A stretch of DNA of 54,315 nucleotides from positions 1-54,315 of the forward strand of contig JAKPCT010000211.1 of the NCBI GenBank assembly GCA_029553165.1. Reading direction: 5' to 3'. The number at the start of each line of letters is the position of its first letter. Within the stretch, counting starts at the first letter, position 1. A program made the position numbers and the translations under genes. The notes under the pieces are model-generated. The model saw only the letters and a list, made by a program, of their open reading frames with translations. It did not search any database and was not told where the DNA came from. The DNA comes from Bacillota bacterium (GTDB taxonomy: Bacteria > Bacillota > UBA4882 > UBA8346). Below are positions 18,301 to 27,701 of this stretch, piece by piece.

Positions 18301-18333
18301 AAAACGGGATCTGTTTTCACATGAGGTGGTAGG

Positions 18334-19635
18334 TTGAAATCAATAGGCCGGTTTAGTTTGATTAATTTATTATTCTGCACATTAATGGTGGTTATTTTGA
18401 TTTGTAACTATTCAAAGACTGCGCTGGGAGAATCTGAAGAAACAGTCCAGTCTGTTGAGGTGCAGTTAAATATCAATGAAGGAATTTACGAGGGGTTGAA
18501 GGAGCGAATTGAGTTAAGTGTTGGTAAGGTGGGAGAAAAAATGTTGATCTCCCAGCCTTTATCTTTGTTAGAACAAAGCAAAGAAAAGGTTAAAGTTGCA
18601 ATCGTGAATGTTTTTTCAAAAGTTTTGGTCGGGTTTCGAATTGAGTCAGTAAATCTTGTTTTTGGAAGAAATACTAAAATAATCATGGAATTAGAACCAC
18701 TACCACCTTTAATCTCGGATATTAAATTAAGTGTAAAGATTAATAACCTTAATCCTGAATTTAACAATTTTACCGGCCAAATTACGAGGCAGGTAGAGTC
18801 AGAAATTAATAAGATCTTTGTTGGTTTACCGGTTGCATCGGCTGATTGGGCTGAAAGTATCTTTGGCCTGGTAATCAATTACTTGGTTGAGCGTGATTTT
18901 CCCGGTTTTGAATGTAAATTTTCGATTGATGCTCAGCCGGTTACCACTTTAAACCTAGAATTAACGCCTGTTGCTCAGGGAGTTTCAGAAATTAAAGTCG
19001 ACTATTATTCAAAAACAGTTCCAACCTGGGTATTTCAGAAAAAAAATATAGTTAATGAAGTTAAATTTGAGTTATTGAAAGGAGTACCGGTAGAGTTTCT
19101 GATTCATTATCAATCAAAGTTAGAAAAATATCTGATTGCTTATCTTAACTCTTTCCCTGAATTAACTGAAATGGGAATGACGGTTGATTTAAAACTAGAT
19201 CCGGGTAATAAAACGATAGTTAACTTGTATGTCGATTCACTTCGATTTCGTACTCATTTAGATGCCAGGTATTATGTGAATGAAAATAACCATTATGGTA
19301 ATTTACAAGGTTACATTGGCTATCTGCTAAGTGATTACGAGGTATATATGAAAATATCAGTCGGTGAAAATATTGAAGGCCCAATTAAAGTGGGGTTCAA
19401 ACTACCAATAGCATCAAACTTTAACGGGGGATTTGAATACGAACTTGAAAATAAGAATAAAAGGATCATCTTTAATTATCGGTTTGAACGGGGCGATTAT
19501 CTGGGGTTAGAGATTGGTTTGGATGATACTCCCAACTTGGCATTACTGGGGATCGTTGTTAATGATAATTTGGATTTGGAACTGATTCAATTTGATAAAA
19601 AGACGGGAATTCAATTATTGTTCCATTTTTGGTAA
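18334..19635 (+). CDS. Exported beta-rich protein of unknown family, possible outer-membrane barrel
   Basis: 433 aa. Signal peptide (INLLFCTLMVVILICNYSKTALG, about 9-31). The mature chain alternates hydrophobic and polar residues throughout, typical of beta structure: first a mixed region (VNLVFGRNTKIIMELEPLPP, about 107-126), then from about residue 300 repeated strand-turn-strand patterns (HYGNLQGYIGYLLSDYEVYM, KRIIFNYRFERGDYLGLEI). It ends in IQLLFHFW; a C-terminal aromatic residue is the usual recognition signal for BamA. I do not recognise the family. TTG start with GAGGTGG at about 18323. It lies between bamA and ompH, so it is probably either a Bam client or an accessory factor. Confidence 0.75.
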   Translation: MKSIGRFSLINLLFCTLMVVILICNYSKTALGESEETVQSVEVQLNINEGIYEGLKERIELSVGKVGEKMLISQPLSLLEQSKEKVKVAIVNVFSKVLVGFRIESVNLVFGRNTKIIMELEPLPPLISDIKLSVKINNLNPEFNNFTGQITRQVESEINKIFVGLPVASADWAESIFGLVINYLVERDFPGFECKFSIDAQPVTTLNLELTPVAQGVSEIKVDYYSKTVPTWVFQKKNIVNEVKFELLKGVPVEFLIHYQSKLEKYLIAYLNSFPELTEMGMTVDLKLDPGNKTIVNLYVDSLRFRTHLDARYYVNENNHYGNLQGYIGYLLSDYEVYMKISVGENIEGPIKVGFKLPIASNFNGGFEYELENKNKRIIFNYRFERGDYLGLEIGLDDTPNLALLGIVVNDNLDLELIQFDKKTGIQLLFHFW

Positions 19636-19715
19636 ACTACATTGTAGATTGATTTTATAGATAATGAGTATTTACTTATTAAATAAATAATATATTAAAA
19701 AGGAGAGAAATTTTA

Positions 19716-20300
19716 ATGAAATCTAACAAATTTTTAATGGTCTTTGTCGGAGGAGTAGTTATTTTAAGTCTGGTATTGTTATTTAGTAGTTTATCAGGTG
19801 CGGCTCCATCACCGAACGCAGCGATAAATGTAGGTTTTGTTGATACTGGTAAAATTCAGAATGAGTTACCGGATTATCAAAGCTTACAAGCAATTCTGAA
19901 AGAAAAAGATACCGAATTTAAGCTTTATCAAGGCTATATTATGCAACAGCACCGGAATGCCTTAAAAGAACTGCAAGATAAAGCTGTTGCTGAAAAAAAT
20001 GGGAAAACAGCCGAGGAACAAGCCAGTATTGACAAACGTTATAAAGATGAAGCGCAAAAAAAATCTGATGAGTTAAACGCACAGCTGGAAGCAAAACGCA
20101 ATGAAATAATGCAGTATTTGAACGAACAGAAGAAATTGACGGAAGATAAAGTTAAGAAGTTAATAACTGAAGTTGGAGCAGAGAAAAAATTATCAATGGT
20201 TTTAGATAAAAGTGTTGTCTTTTATGGTGGGACTGACATCACAGACTTAGTTATTGAAAAAGCCAAAAAAGAAGCTAACGCTAATTCAAAGAAAAAATAA
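19716..20300 (+). CDS. OmpH/Skp-family periplasmic chaperone
   Basis: 194 aa. Signal peptide (about 5-28, ending SGAAPS), then a Skp-like start (NVGFVDTGKIQNELPDYQSL), a long charged coiled coil (about 60-145) and a return strand (KLSMVLDKSVVFYGGTDITD) that closes the Skp body. Skp holds unfolded outer-membrane proteins between the Sec translocon and BamA. AAAAGGAGAG gives a strong ribosome-binding site. It is one of two OmpH-like genes separated by a third coiled-coil protein, all between bamA and lpxD, the order known from Negativicutes and Halanaerobiales. Confidence 0.88.
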   Translation: MKSNKFLMVFVGGVVILSLVLLFSSLSGAAPSPNAAINVGFVDTGKIQNELPDYQSLQAILKEKDTEFKLYQGYIMQQHRNALKELQDKAVAEKNGKTAEEQASIDKRYKDEAQKKSDELNAQLEAKRNEIMQYLNEQKKLTEDKVKKLITEVGAEKKLSMVLDKSVVFYGGTDITDLVIEKAKKEANANSKKK

Positions 20301-20302
20301 AG

Positions 20303-21169
20303 ATGAATTGGAAGAAGTACCTTATCAAAATTACTATTGTGATAGCAATCATTTATGGTATCGTTTATTATGTCCAATCTTCATTATTGGTGACAAAGCT
20401 TACTGGTCAATCTGACCTTGAAACTGCAATTAAACAAAGTCCCGATTGGAATCAATATTTAAGATTGGATGAAGAACTTAAGAAATTAGGCACAAAATGG
20501 AGAATTAATCCTGATGGTTTGCAAAATGTTGGCCGTTCTACAACCGTCGGGATTGATTTTGGAAAATTAATCGATGATCAGGTCGCAATCATTAAAAATA
20601 ATTATCAGTATGAGATTGATCTCAAATTAAATAACCTCAATAGTAATTTAGATGAATACAGTAAAAACCGGGAAGAGTATTATAATTTAAAATTGAATGA
20701 GAGGATTAATTCGATTAACTCTGCTTTAAAAAAAGATCTTGATGAAAAGAAGAAGCAGGTGACTGAAGAGTTTGCAGAGTTTCAAAAGAAAGTTCATGAC
20801 AAATATCGGTTAGAACTAACTAACTTGCAATTTAAGTTATCAATGCTGGATTTAGTACCAAACCAGGACGAAGCGAAGGCCGAAAAGCAGAGTATTCAAC
20901 TGATGATTAATCGAATTAAGTTAGAGATTGAACAGCAAATCGAGAGTGAATACCAGAGGTTGCAAGAAGAATTACGGGTATTTTCCGGGTGGCGACAAGA
21001 GAAAGCGTCAGCGGAACTCGATGCAGTTAAAAGTTTTTTTACCAAACAGTTTCAGCGAGATGTGAGTACGTACCGATTAAAGTTAGAACAAGATTTTGAA
21101 TCATGGCGTCACAAGCGTGAGGATGAAATTTTAAAAGCCATTGAATTACGTAAAAAACAGATAAAATAA
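20303..21169 (+). CDS. Membrane-anchored coiled-coil protein, unknown function
   Basis: 288 aa. One N-terminal membrane segment (about 5-25, YLIKITIVIAIIYGIVYYVQ) followed by an almost wholly helical, highly charged periplasmic part (about 100-288; EYYNLKLNERINSINSALKK, EIEQQIESEYQRLQEELRVF). A short stretch SPDWNQYLRLDEELKKLG resembles the first helix of OmpH proteins, so it may be a diverged, anchored Skp relative. It starts 3 bp after the upstream ompH stop, so the two are co-translated. No enzymatic motif is visible. A periplasmic holdase or scaffolding role is inferred from position only. Confidence 0.7.
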   Translation: MNWKKYLIKITIVIAIIYGIVYYVQSSLLVTKLTGQSDLETAIKQSPDWNQYLRLDEELKKLGTKWRINPDGLQNVGRSTTVGIDFGKLIDDQVAIIKNNYQYEIDLKLNNLNSNLDEYSKNREEYYNLKLNERINSINSALKKDLDEKKKQVTEEFAEFQKKVHDKYRLELTNLQFKLSMLDLVPNQDEAKAEKQSIQLMINRIKLEIEQQIESEYQRLQEELRVFSGWRQEKASAELDAVKSFFTKQFQRDVSTYRLKLEQDFESWRHKREDEILKAIELRKKQIK

Positions 21170-21306
21170 AATTGCAGACAGGCTATTAAGTCCAGATAAA
21201 GAAAGAATAAAATTTTAAAAAAGTTAATTTGATCTTTGATTGCTGGAAATAATATTAAGGATTGGAATTTAAAGAAACCATAATAAACTTATTGTCGGAG
21301 GAGAAA

Positions 21307-21765
21307 ATGGGAGAAGAAATAATTAAAGACAAAAAAGCAAATTCGGCCAAATCCGGTCAACCTTGGATAATTGCCGGGGCGATTCTCTTAGGGTTTGTGA
21401 TTTTAACTTTAGGGTTGTATTTTGCTTTAAGTAGTTCTGCAGTCGAGTATGCAACGATTGATACTGATAAAGTAGCTGAAAAGAGTAAATTGAGTGAAAA
21501 AATTAACCAAGAGTTACAAAGTAAACGCGACGAAATTCGGACCAAAATCAGCCAGGCAACTACAGCAGCGGAAAAACAACAATTAGAGCTGGAGTTTGAA
21601 AAATTCCGATTGGAGAAGAATCGGGAATTTATTGGTGAAGTTAAAAAAGCAATTGCTGCTGTTTCCAGCAGAAAAGGGATTAAATTGGTAGCCAGTCCCC
21701 AGGCGTTTCTCTATGCCGAAAATGATCTGACTGATGAGGTTATTAAGGAACTTGATAATAATTGA
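21307..21765 (+). CDS. Second OmpH/Skp-like protein, membrane-anchored
   Basis: About 152 aa. Cytoplasmic N-terminus (about 1-16), one membrane helix (WIIAGAILLGFVILTLGLYF, about 20-40), then an OmpH-type body: VEYATIDTDKVAEKSKLSEK, coiled coil to about 115, and closing strand GIKLVASPQAFLYAENDLTD. It lacks a cleavable signal, unlike the first OmpH. Start at ATG 21307 behind GGAGGAG (21297-21303); a TTG at 21262 would lie upstream of that site. The stop overlaps the upstream region of lpxD. Probably a chaperone docked at the inner membrane. Confidence 0.8.
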   Translation: MGEEIIKDKKANSAKSGQPWIIAGAILLGFVILTLGLYFALSSSAVEYATIDTDKVAEKSKLSEKINQELQSKRDEIRTKISQATTAAEKQQLELEFEKFRLEKNREFIGEVKKAIAAVSSRKGIKLVASPQAFLYAENDLTDEVIKELDNN

Positions 21766-21779
21766 AAAGGGAGTTAACG

Positions 21780-22811
21780 ATGACTACTCTAGCGGAATTA
21801 GCTAAATTAGTTAATGGTGAAATCATTGGCGATGGTAATGTTGTAATCACCGGAGTTGCCGGAATTGACAATGCCAAGGACGGAGACATTACTTTGGTTG
21901 CTTCATTAAAAGTATTGGAACGGGCAATTAACAGTCAAGCAGTTGCAATTATTATTCCGGAAACAATCTCCGAGGTCGTTAAGCCAGCGATTAGAGTAAA
22001 AAATCCCCGTTTGGCCTTTGCAATCCTGTTAAATCATTTTAATCCTCCTAAAACCTACCAAAAGGGGATTGATTCGACAGCGGTTATCGGTTCGGATTTT
22101 AAGGGCGATCATTGCACCATCGGACCCTTAGTATTTATCGGAAACCAGGTAACCATCGGATCGGACAGTGTGATTATGCCAGGAGCAATAATTGAAGACG
22201 GAGTACAAATAGGGTCAAATTGTATTATCCATTCCAATGTGGTTATTCGGGAAAACTGCATTATTGGGAATAATGTCCAGATTCATGCCGGTACGGTTAT
22301 TGGAGCAGACGGATTCGGTTATGTCACTGTTAATGGGAAACATTATAAGGTTCCGCAAGTAGGGATTGTTCAAATTGAGGACGATGTTGAAATTGGTGCC
22401 TGTGTTACTATTGATCGTGCCACAACAGGAGTTACGCTGGTTAAGAGAGGTACCAAAATTGATAATTTAGTACAGGTGGCCCATAACTGTCAGGTTGGGG
22501 AAGATAATATTATCATTGCCCAAGCTGCATTAGCCGGTAGTACCAAATTGGGAAACCGGGTTACATTAGCTGGGAAATCCGGGGTAATTGGCCATCTCAA
22601 CGTTGGTGATGACTCGGTGGTAGCGGCTTGTTCATTAGTTATTAATAATTTAGCGCCAAACTCGTTTGTGTCGGGATTTCCGGCCCGTCCTCATGCTACC
22701 GATATGAGGATTCAGGCAGCTGCAGGACGTCTTCCGGAGTTGCTAAAGGAATTTAAAGAACTCCAGAAAAAAGTCGCCGAGTTGGAACAGAAGCTCCAAA
22801 ACCAAGGCTAA
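21780..22811 (+). CDS. lpxD: UDP-3-O-(3-hydroxyacyl)glucosamine N-acyltransferase
   Basis: About 343 aa. LpxD transfers the second 3-hydroxyacyl chain in lipid A synthesis. The N-terminal domain (TLAELAKLVNGEIIGDGNVV) is followed by a left-handed beta-helix of hexapeptide repeats (about 100-285; IGPLVFIGNQVTIGSDSVIM, IGACVTIDRATTGVTLVKRG). Here H in VAHNCQVGEDN is the expected catalytic histidine region. A C-terminal helical coil follows (LLKEFKELQKKVAELEQKL). ATG 21780 has AAGGGAG seven bases upstream and yields the normal LpxD N-terminus; TTG 21762 overlaps the previous stop. Its presence shows that the cell makes lipid A. lpxA, lpxC and fabZ, often adjacent, are not in this window. Confidence 0.95.
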   Translation: MTTLAELAKLVNGEIIGDGNVVITGVAGIDNAKDGDITLVASLKVLERAINSQAVAIIIPETISEVVKPAIRVKNPRLAFAILLNHFNPPKTYQKGIDSTAVIGSDFKGDHCTIGPLVFIGNQVTIGSDSVIMPGAIIEDGVQIGSNCIIHSNVVIRENCIIGNNVQIHAGTVIGADGFGYVTVNGKHYKVPQVGIVQIEDDVEIGACVTIDRATTGVTLVKRGTKIDNLVQVAHNCQVGEDNIIIAQAALAGSTKLGNRVTLAGKSGVIGHLNVGDDSVVAACSLVINNLAPNSFVSGFPARPHATDMRIQAAAGRLPELLKEFKELQKKVAELEQKLQNQG

Positions 22812-22914
22812 AATTTTACAGGCAGATATTGACAAAACCAAATGTTGGAGATCGCTAAATTATTTATGAGTTTTTGACGATTACTAAAGTGTTATCTAAG
22901 GAAGGAGGCACATT

Positions 22915-23787
22915 ATGAATCGTCTATTAAAGCCTTTATTGCTAGTTATTTTAATGTTGTTTGGTCAAGTTGTCCCAGCTTGGGCATTGGGTGTCAGTGA
23001 TTTTGTCAGTGTTGCTGATTCAGCTTCAGGCGCACTCTATAATCCGGCTGGTTTAGTAAGTTTGGAAAATAAAAATTTTCTCATTGAATACCGGTTTTCA
23101 GGGCGAGACCTTGCCATGGGTTGGGATGATCTACTGATTTATTCGGTAGCTGAATCACGAGGCACCGGAGCCTTATATGTTGCCCGAAGTCAGGATTTGA
23201 TCGGGATTCAACTCTACAGTCGTTATCTAACCTTGGGGTATTCTTATGGATGGCAGGCATCAGAAAATATTGCATTAGGAGTAGCCGCGAAATTCAGTAA
23301 TTATGGGATTTATAATAAGTATACGGGCAGTTTTGTTAAGGAGATTGATTCCAAGGATTTTCTGTTGGATTTCGGATTGGTGGCTGAGGTAACCGATTCT
23401 TTTAAAGTGGGTCTGGCAATACATAATATTGGGCGTGATGATTCGATTCAAACCCTCAATTACCAGTCAACGGTTGGTTGTTCCTATACGTTTGATAATA
23501 AACTAGTAATTGCTGCGGAAATATATGATTTTCTAAATGAAGGCAAGTCTGGTCCCAACCCGATTGAAGGTTCGCTGTTAAGGTTGGGAGCGCGTGTTAA
23601 CATAGGTGAGTATCTGCGGATCCATGCCGTAGCCGAAGAAGATTTGGATGATTGGGATTATAGCGGAAGGATGTTCGGAGTGGAATTGGACAATCAAAAT
23701 ATTTCTGTAGGAGCATCCTGGTATCAGGGAGAAGGAAGTTTTATTGATGATGAGTTAATCCAAGTCACCATTAATTATAAATTCTGA
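22915..23787 (+). CDS. Outer-membrane beta-barrel protein, PorV/UPF0164-like
   Basis: 290 aa. Signal peptide (about 1-25, LLVILMLFGQVVPAWA). The mature N-terminus VADSASGALYNPAGLVSLEN is the signature seen in FadL-, PorV- and UPF0164-like barrels. The rest alternates strands and tight turns, with a conserved-looking VGLAIHNIG. It ends in VTINYKF, an aromatic-terminated last strand suited to BamA recognition. Strong ribosome-binding site GGAAGGAGG. A hairpin terminator follows. Likely a channel or structural barrel; the substrate is unknown. Confidence 0.75.
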   Translation: MNRLLKPLLLVILMLFGQVVPAWALGVSDFVSVADSASGALYNPAGLVSLENKNFLIEYRFSGRDLAMGWDDLLIYSVAESRGTGALYVARSQDLIGIQLYSRYLTLGYSYGWQASENIALGVAAKFSNYGIYNKYTGSFVKEIDSKDFLLDFGLVAEVTDSFKVGLAIHNIGRDDSIQTLNYQSTVGCSYTFDNKLVIAAEIYDFLNEGKSGPNPIEGSLLRLGARVNIGEYLRIHAVAEEDLDDWDYSGRMFGVELDNQNISVGASWYQGEGSFIDDELIQVTINYKF

Positions 23788-23806
23788 AGCGCCTCGGCGC
23801 TTTTTT
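23788..23806 (+). terminator. Rho-independent terminator after the porin-like gene
   Basis: AGCGCC, two-base loop, GGCGCT and a run of six T (23801-23806). It directly follows the stop at 23787. Only 26 bp separate it from the lptF/G start, with no promoter visible between, so it may act as an attenuator. Confidence 0.75.
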
Positions 23807-23832
23807 CATAACTTTGTAGGAGGTTTAAAATA

Positions 23833-24915
23833 TTGAAAATCCTCCATCGATACATATGGCGGGAGTTTTTTGTTCAGTTCCTAATCTGTATGTTAGGGTT
23901 TACCGTACTTGGGATTGGGAAGATTGTGTTTGACTATAATGATATTTTTATTGGCTACCGGATCACCCTCGGATTTATGTGGTTTTTGATTTTAAATCAA
24001 ATCCCTTACTTATGGATGGATGTCTTACCGGCAGCCTGTTTGTTTGGGGTTATTTTAAGTTTTGGTAGATTGCTACGGGAACGTGAATTTGAAGTGATTC
24101 GAATTTGCGGAATGAGTTTGTTTCAGATCATGTTACCCCTGTTTATTGGGGTAAGTTTATTGTGTTTCGCAGCATTTTGTTGGAATGATACCGTAGTACC
24201 GGCGGCTAACCACCGTTTTAATGTCGAACTGCAACGTCTTTCGATGAAGGAGGATTTGCCATTATTAAAAGAAAATGTTGTTTTGAAAGCAGCACAAAAC
24301 AAGTTTATTTACTTAAAACAAGTTCATCATAAGGAAGGGACGATTAAGGGTGTCTTGATCATTGAAACGGATACGCAGGAAGGCTGGCCCCGGATTATTA
24401 CGGCTGAGGATGGCAGGATCAAAAAAGGGGTTTGGGAGCTTAATAAAGGATTTGTGCATGAATTTGATAAAGAGGGAACTCTGGTATCTGAACTCAGGTA
24501 TGATAAAATGGACATTAAAGTGGTAAATGATGTAACTGCTTTAATTGGTGAAGAGAAGGCGCCTTCAGGGATGCGCTCTAAAGAATTGCGGGAAAGATAT
24601 ATCTTGAGTAAGCAAAGCGGTTTCAATCTACCTGAATACGCAGTCTTTTACCATCAAAAATTTGCCGATCCGTTAATTTCCTTAATTTTAGTCTTTATTG
24701 CTGTCCCGTTAACCATTTTAACCGGCAGGAATTCGAGGTGGGTAGGTTTTGTTTATTGTTTTTTAATCATTATGGGATATTATACGATGCAGGTTGTTGG
24801 GCGAAATTTGGGCTGTAATGGTGTTTTAATCCCATGGGTTGCCGCTTGGATCCCACAAATATTTTTTATGATCTTGGGTCTGATTTTACTCGTTGCAGTA
24901 GAACAGCGGAGGTAA
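23833..24915 (+). CDS. LPS export ABC permease, LptF/LptG family
   Basis: 360 aa, YjgP/YjgQ family. It has about six membrane segments: three near the N-terminus (FLICMLGFTVLGIGKIVFDY and two more by residue 115) and three near the C-terminus (after residue 270, PLISLILVFIAVPLTILTGR). A periplasmic beta-jellyroll domain lies between them (about 130-230; GWPRIITAEDGRIKKGVWEL). LptF/G with the ATPase LptB extracts LPS from the inner membrane and passes it to LptC. Proteobacteria use two paralogues; this window has one and no lptB. TTG start behind AGGAGG. It heads the lptF/G-D-C-A operon. Confidence 0.9.
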   Translation: MKILHRYIWREFFVQFLICMLGFTVLGIGKIVFDYNDIFIGYRITLGFMWFLILNQIPYLWMDVLPAACLFGVILSFGRLLREREFEVIRICGMSLFQIMLPLFIGVSLLCFAAFCWNDTVVPAANHRFNVELQRLSMKEDLPLLKENVVLKAAQNKFIYLKQVHHKEGTIKGVLIIETDTQEGWPRIITAEDGRIKKGVWELNKGFVHEFDKEGTLVSELRYDKMDIKVVNDVTALIGEEKAPSGMRSKELRERYILSKQSGFNLPEYAVFYHQKFADPLISLILVFIAVPLTILTGRNSRWVGFVYCFLIIMGYYTMQVVGRNLGCNGVLIPWVAAWIPQIFFMILGLILLVAVEQRR

Positions 24916-24922
24916 TTATGTA

Positions 24923-27061
24923 ATGAGTAAAATGGGCTTAATAATAATGATACTGATAATCATGATGTGCTTGGGCCAGTCAGTAGCTGTTGCCGAACCG
25001 GTAACCCTTAAAGCCGATGAGGTGCGCTATAATGATGAAACCAGGCACTTAGAAGCGTATGGCAATGTAGTCATTGAATATCGGAATACGACAATTGAAG
25101 CAGATCAGGCTTTTGCTGATCGGGATTTAAATCTGTTATTAGCGGTTGGTAATGTAAAAGTAACAAAAGATGATAAAACTTATGAGGGTGGAGAACGGTT
25201 TTTATACGATTTCCGGTCAGAGCGTGGTTGGCTTGCACCAATTAATGTTGAGATCAATGAAGAAGATAGCGAAGAGATTGCCGATCAGGCATTTATAACA
25301 GCCGAAGAAGCATTTATTGTAGCAGATGATCTTTTCTTCAATGATTCTAATTTTACCGGGTGTAATCTTGAACATCCCCATTATCATATTACTGCTTCAG
25401 AAGTAGAGTATTATCCTGGGAAACGGATCATCTTTCGTAAGGCTTGGTATTGGGAGGGAAAAGTTAAGCTACTTTATATACCATATCTGGTAATCTCCCT
25501 GAAAGAAGATGAAAATAATTTTGATCCGCCTAAGTTTGGAAGAAATGATTTAGTTGGCTGGTTCTTAACGATCGGATACAATTATTTTTTTGATGATAAT
25601 AATTATGGTAAAATTATTATGGATTTAACGGAATATGGAGGTAACGGGATTGGTGTCAAACATCATACTATAACCTCTCCAACTACCAAATGGTACCAGG
25701 AATATTACTATTTGAATAATGATAATAACCGGAATAAATCAATTGATGAGTACAAATACGGATTTGGTTATGAGAATTCAACCAATGAAAAGTTGAAGTG
25801 GGATACCAGTTTGGAGAATGGTTATTTGGTTAATAACTCCAATGAACAGTATTTAAAATCAACTTATCGGTTTAATCTTTATGGAATATCGCCTTATCCC
25901 AGAATTTACTTTAAGTACTATCAGGATGATTCCATTAAGCAAAGTTATGATATCTCTGAGAACTGGAATTATCAGATTGATTCAACTTGGAATCTTTATG
26001 CGAATAGCAGGTGGTATTACCAGGAGTCTACAACCGATTCAACCAGTTTTGATATTAACCTGTTGACGCAGAAAAATTGGAACTGGTCAAATATTGATCT
26101 GAAATTGATCAACCGCCGTTATGTCAGTGGTACCTATATGCAGACCACTAACTATTTGCCGGAGATTACCTATACAATACCCAAGTGGGAGTGGCCTTAT
26201 TTGGGTGGAGTACGATTAACTGCCCAATATACGAAATTAGAAAAATTGGAAACAGTAAATGAGGCTATCATTAGTGAAGATTCCGGGACACGTTATGCTT
26301 TTGATCTGAATAATACTAAAATGATCTGGCAACAGCCAAAACTAAGTTTAAATGCAGTAAGTGATTTTCGTTATCGGGTCTATGATTATCGGGAAGAAAT
26401 AACAGATTTAATTGGTCTTTCGGAGTCTTTAGTATTGAATAACAAGTTTAATGATTATTTATCAACCAATGTCAGTTTGGGTTATACGGAGATGTTGGGA
26501 GAATCAATCAGTTTTTTTGGTACCAATGATGCGTTATATCCCGGAGCTTTTGCTAAGAATAGTTGGCTTTGGGATAGTAAATTAATTCGTGTTGATCTTA
26601 ATACCGGTTATAATTTTAAATTGCAACAAAAAGATCCAATTTCGATTAGTGCGGTGCTTAAACCTCAGATAATTCAGTTTAATACCATCTATGAGTGGGG
26701 ATATGGATTTGGAGATACTTATTTAAGAATCAATTACAATCCAAAACCGGATTGGAGATTGGGATTATACCTGGGGTACAATTTTATCACCGGATGGTGG
26801 AGTAATCAACAGTTTCAAGCTTCAATCCACCAAAGGATCAATGACAAATGGAAAGTTGACATTGAATCCCGTTATGATCTGTTTCAGGAGAGTTTTTCAG
26901 TGGCTCAAGTGGGTGTAACTTATGACTGGCATTGCCGTGAAGTGATCTTTAATTATGATTTTGTCGAACAAAAATACTGGTTGCAGCTTAGTTTCAAAGC
27001 CTTCCCAAGAGCGCAATTCAATACGGCTGCTGATCCGTCGGAGTTTTTTTTCTATGAATAA
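24923..27061 (+). CDS. lptD: LPS-assembly protein LptD (OstA)
   Basis: 712 aa. Signal peptide (about 1-25), then an LptA-like N-terminal domain (about 28-130; VTLKADEVRYNDETRHLEAY), then a large barrel from about residue 190. The barrel is rich in Tyr, Trp and Asn with repeated alternating strands (NTGYNFKLQQKDPISISAVL, RQWSYF-like turns). It ends in KYWLQLSFKAF plus a short tail. LptD inserts LPS into the outer leaflet, normally with the lipoprotein LptE, for which no gene is evident here. Start ATG 24923 with GGAGGT overlapping the upstream stop region. Length is at the short end of the family, as in other non-proteobacterial diderms. Confidence 0.9.
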   Translation: MSKMGLIIMILIIMMCLGQSVAVAEPVTLKADEVRYNDETRHLEAYGNVVIEYRNTTIEADQAFADRDLNLLLAVGNVKVTKDDKTYEGGERFLYDFRSERGWLAPINVEINEEDSEEIADQAFITAEEAFIVADDLFFNDSNFTGCNLEHPHYHITASEVEYYPGKRIIFRKAWYWEGKVKLLYIPYLVISLKEDENNFDPPKFGRNDLVGWFLTIGYNYFFDDNNYGKIIMDLTEYGGNGIGVKHHTITSPTTKWYQEYYYLNNDNNRNKSIDEYKYGFGYENSTNEKLKWDTSLENGYLVNNSNEQYLKSTYRFNLYGISPYPRIYFKYYQDDSIKQSYDISENWNYQIDSTWNLYANSRWYYQESTTDSTSFDINLLTQKNWNWSNIDLKLINRRYVSGTYMQTTNYLPEITYTIPKWEWPYLGGVRLTAQYTKLEKLETVNEAIISEDSGTRYAFDLNNTKMIWQQPKLSLNAVSDFRYRVYDYREEITDLIGLSESLVLNNKFNDYLSTNVSLGYTEMLGESISFFGTNDALYPGAFAKNSWLWDSKLIRVDLNTGYNFKLQQKDPISISAVLKPQIIQFNTIYEWGYGFGDTYLRINYNPKPDWRLGLYLGYNFITGWWSNQQFQASIHQRINDKWKVDIESRYDLFQESFSVAQVGVTYDWHCREVIFNYDFVEQKYWLQLSFKAFPRAQFNTAADPSEFFFYE

Positions 27062-27701
27062 AATTATTAAGTTGACATTGTTTCTGATTATAATTAGCCT
27101 TCTTTATTTTATGGGGCAGTATGGCGGCTGGTGGGATGGTATGTTTTCTCCAGCTCCGGAGGTTAAAATTGAAACCCCACAGCCAAGAAGCCCAAGTATT
27201 GTGATTGAAACCAGTAAATTAACAGGATGGATTGACCAAAAGAAAACCTGGCAGATTGAAGCCGAACGAATCTGGCAAACGGCTGAAGGGAATATTGTTC
27301 ATTTTGAAAAGATCAAAGAAGGGATAATTTTTTCAGTCGAGGATAAACAGGTCTTATTTCAGGCGGGCTGGGCCAGATGGGAAAGAATGCGCGGAGTATT
27401 ATATATTGGCGGCGACGTCGAAGCTAAAACTGATGATAAAGTATTTGTTTCAAAAGAGATTATCATGAACCATCGCAAAGAAGAGTTAATTTCGGAAGGG
27501 GCAATTCAGGTTACCGGCAAAAATATGTTGATTAAAGCCGGTTCCATGAAGTTGAGTCTCCAAAAGGATGAGTTACTACTGGAAAAAGGGATCGAATTAA
27601 ATCAAGACAACGATCAGGTAAAAGCCAAAGGGATAATCTATAATTTGGAAACTGAAGAATATGAATTGATTGAACCTGAAGGAGTAATTTTGCAATTATG
27701 A
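27054..27701 (+). CDS. lptC: LptC-like LPS export protein
   Basis: 215 aa. Single N-terminal membrane anchor (IIKLTLFLIIISLLYFMGQY, about 3-22), then a periplasmic beta-jellyroll (about 55-210; TSKLTGWIDQKKTWQIEAER) of the LptC/DUF1239 type. It accepts LPS from the permease and passes it to LptA. The ATG at 27054 overlaps the lptD stop; a frame extending upstream to 26955 lies inside lptD. The stop overlaps the start of the next gene (ATGA). Members of this family differ greatly in sequence, so assignment leans on topology and position. Confidence 0.82.
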   Translation: MNKIIKLTLFLIIISLLYFMGQYGGWWDGMFSPAPEVKIETPQPRSPSIVIETSKLTGWIDQKKTWQIEAERIWQTAEGNIVHFEKIKEGIIFSVEDKQVLFQAGWARWERMRGVLYIGGDVEAKTDDKVFVSKEIIMNHRKEELISEGAIQVTGKNMLIKAGSMKLSLQKDELLLEKGIELNQDNDQVKAKGIIYNLETEEYELIEPEGVILQL

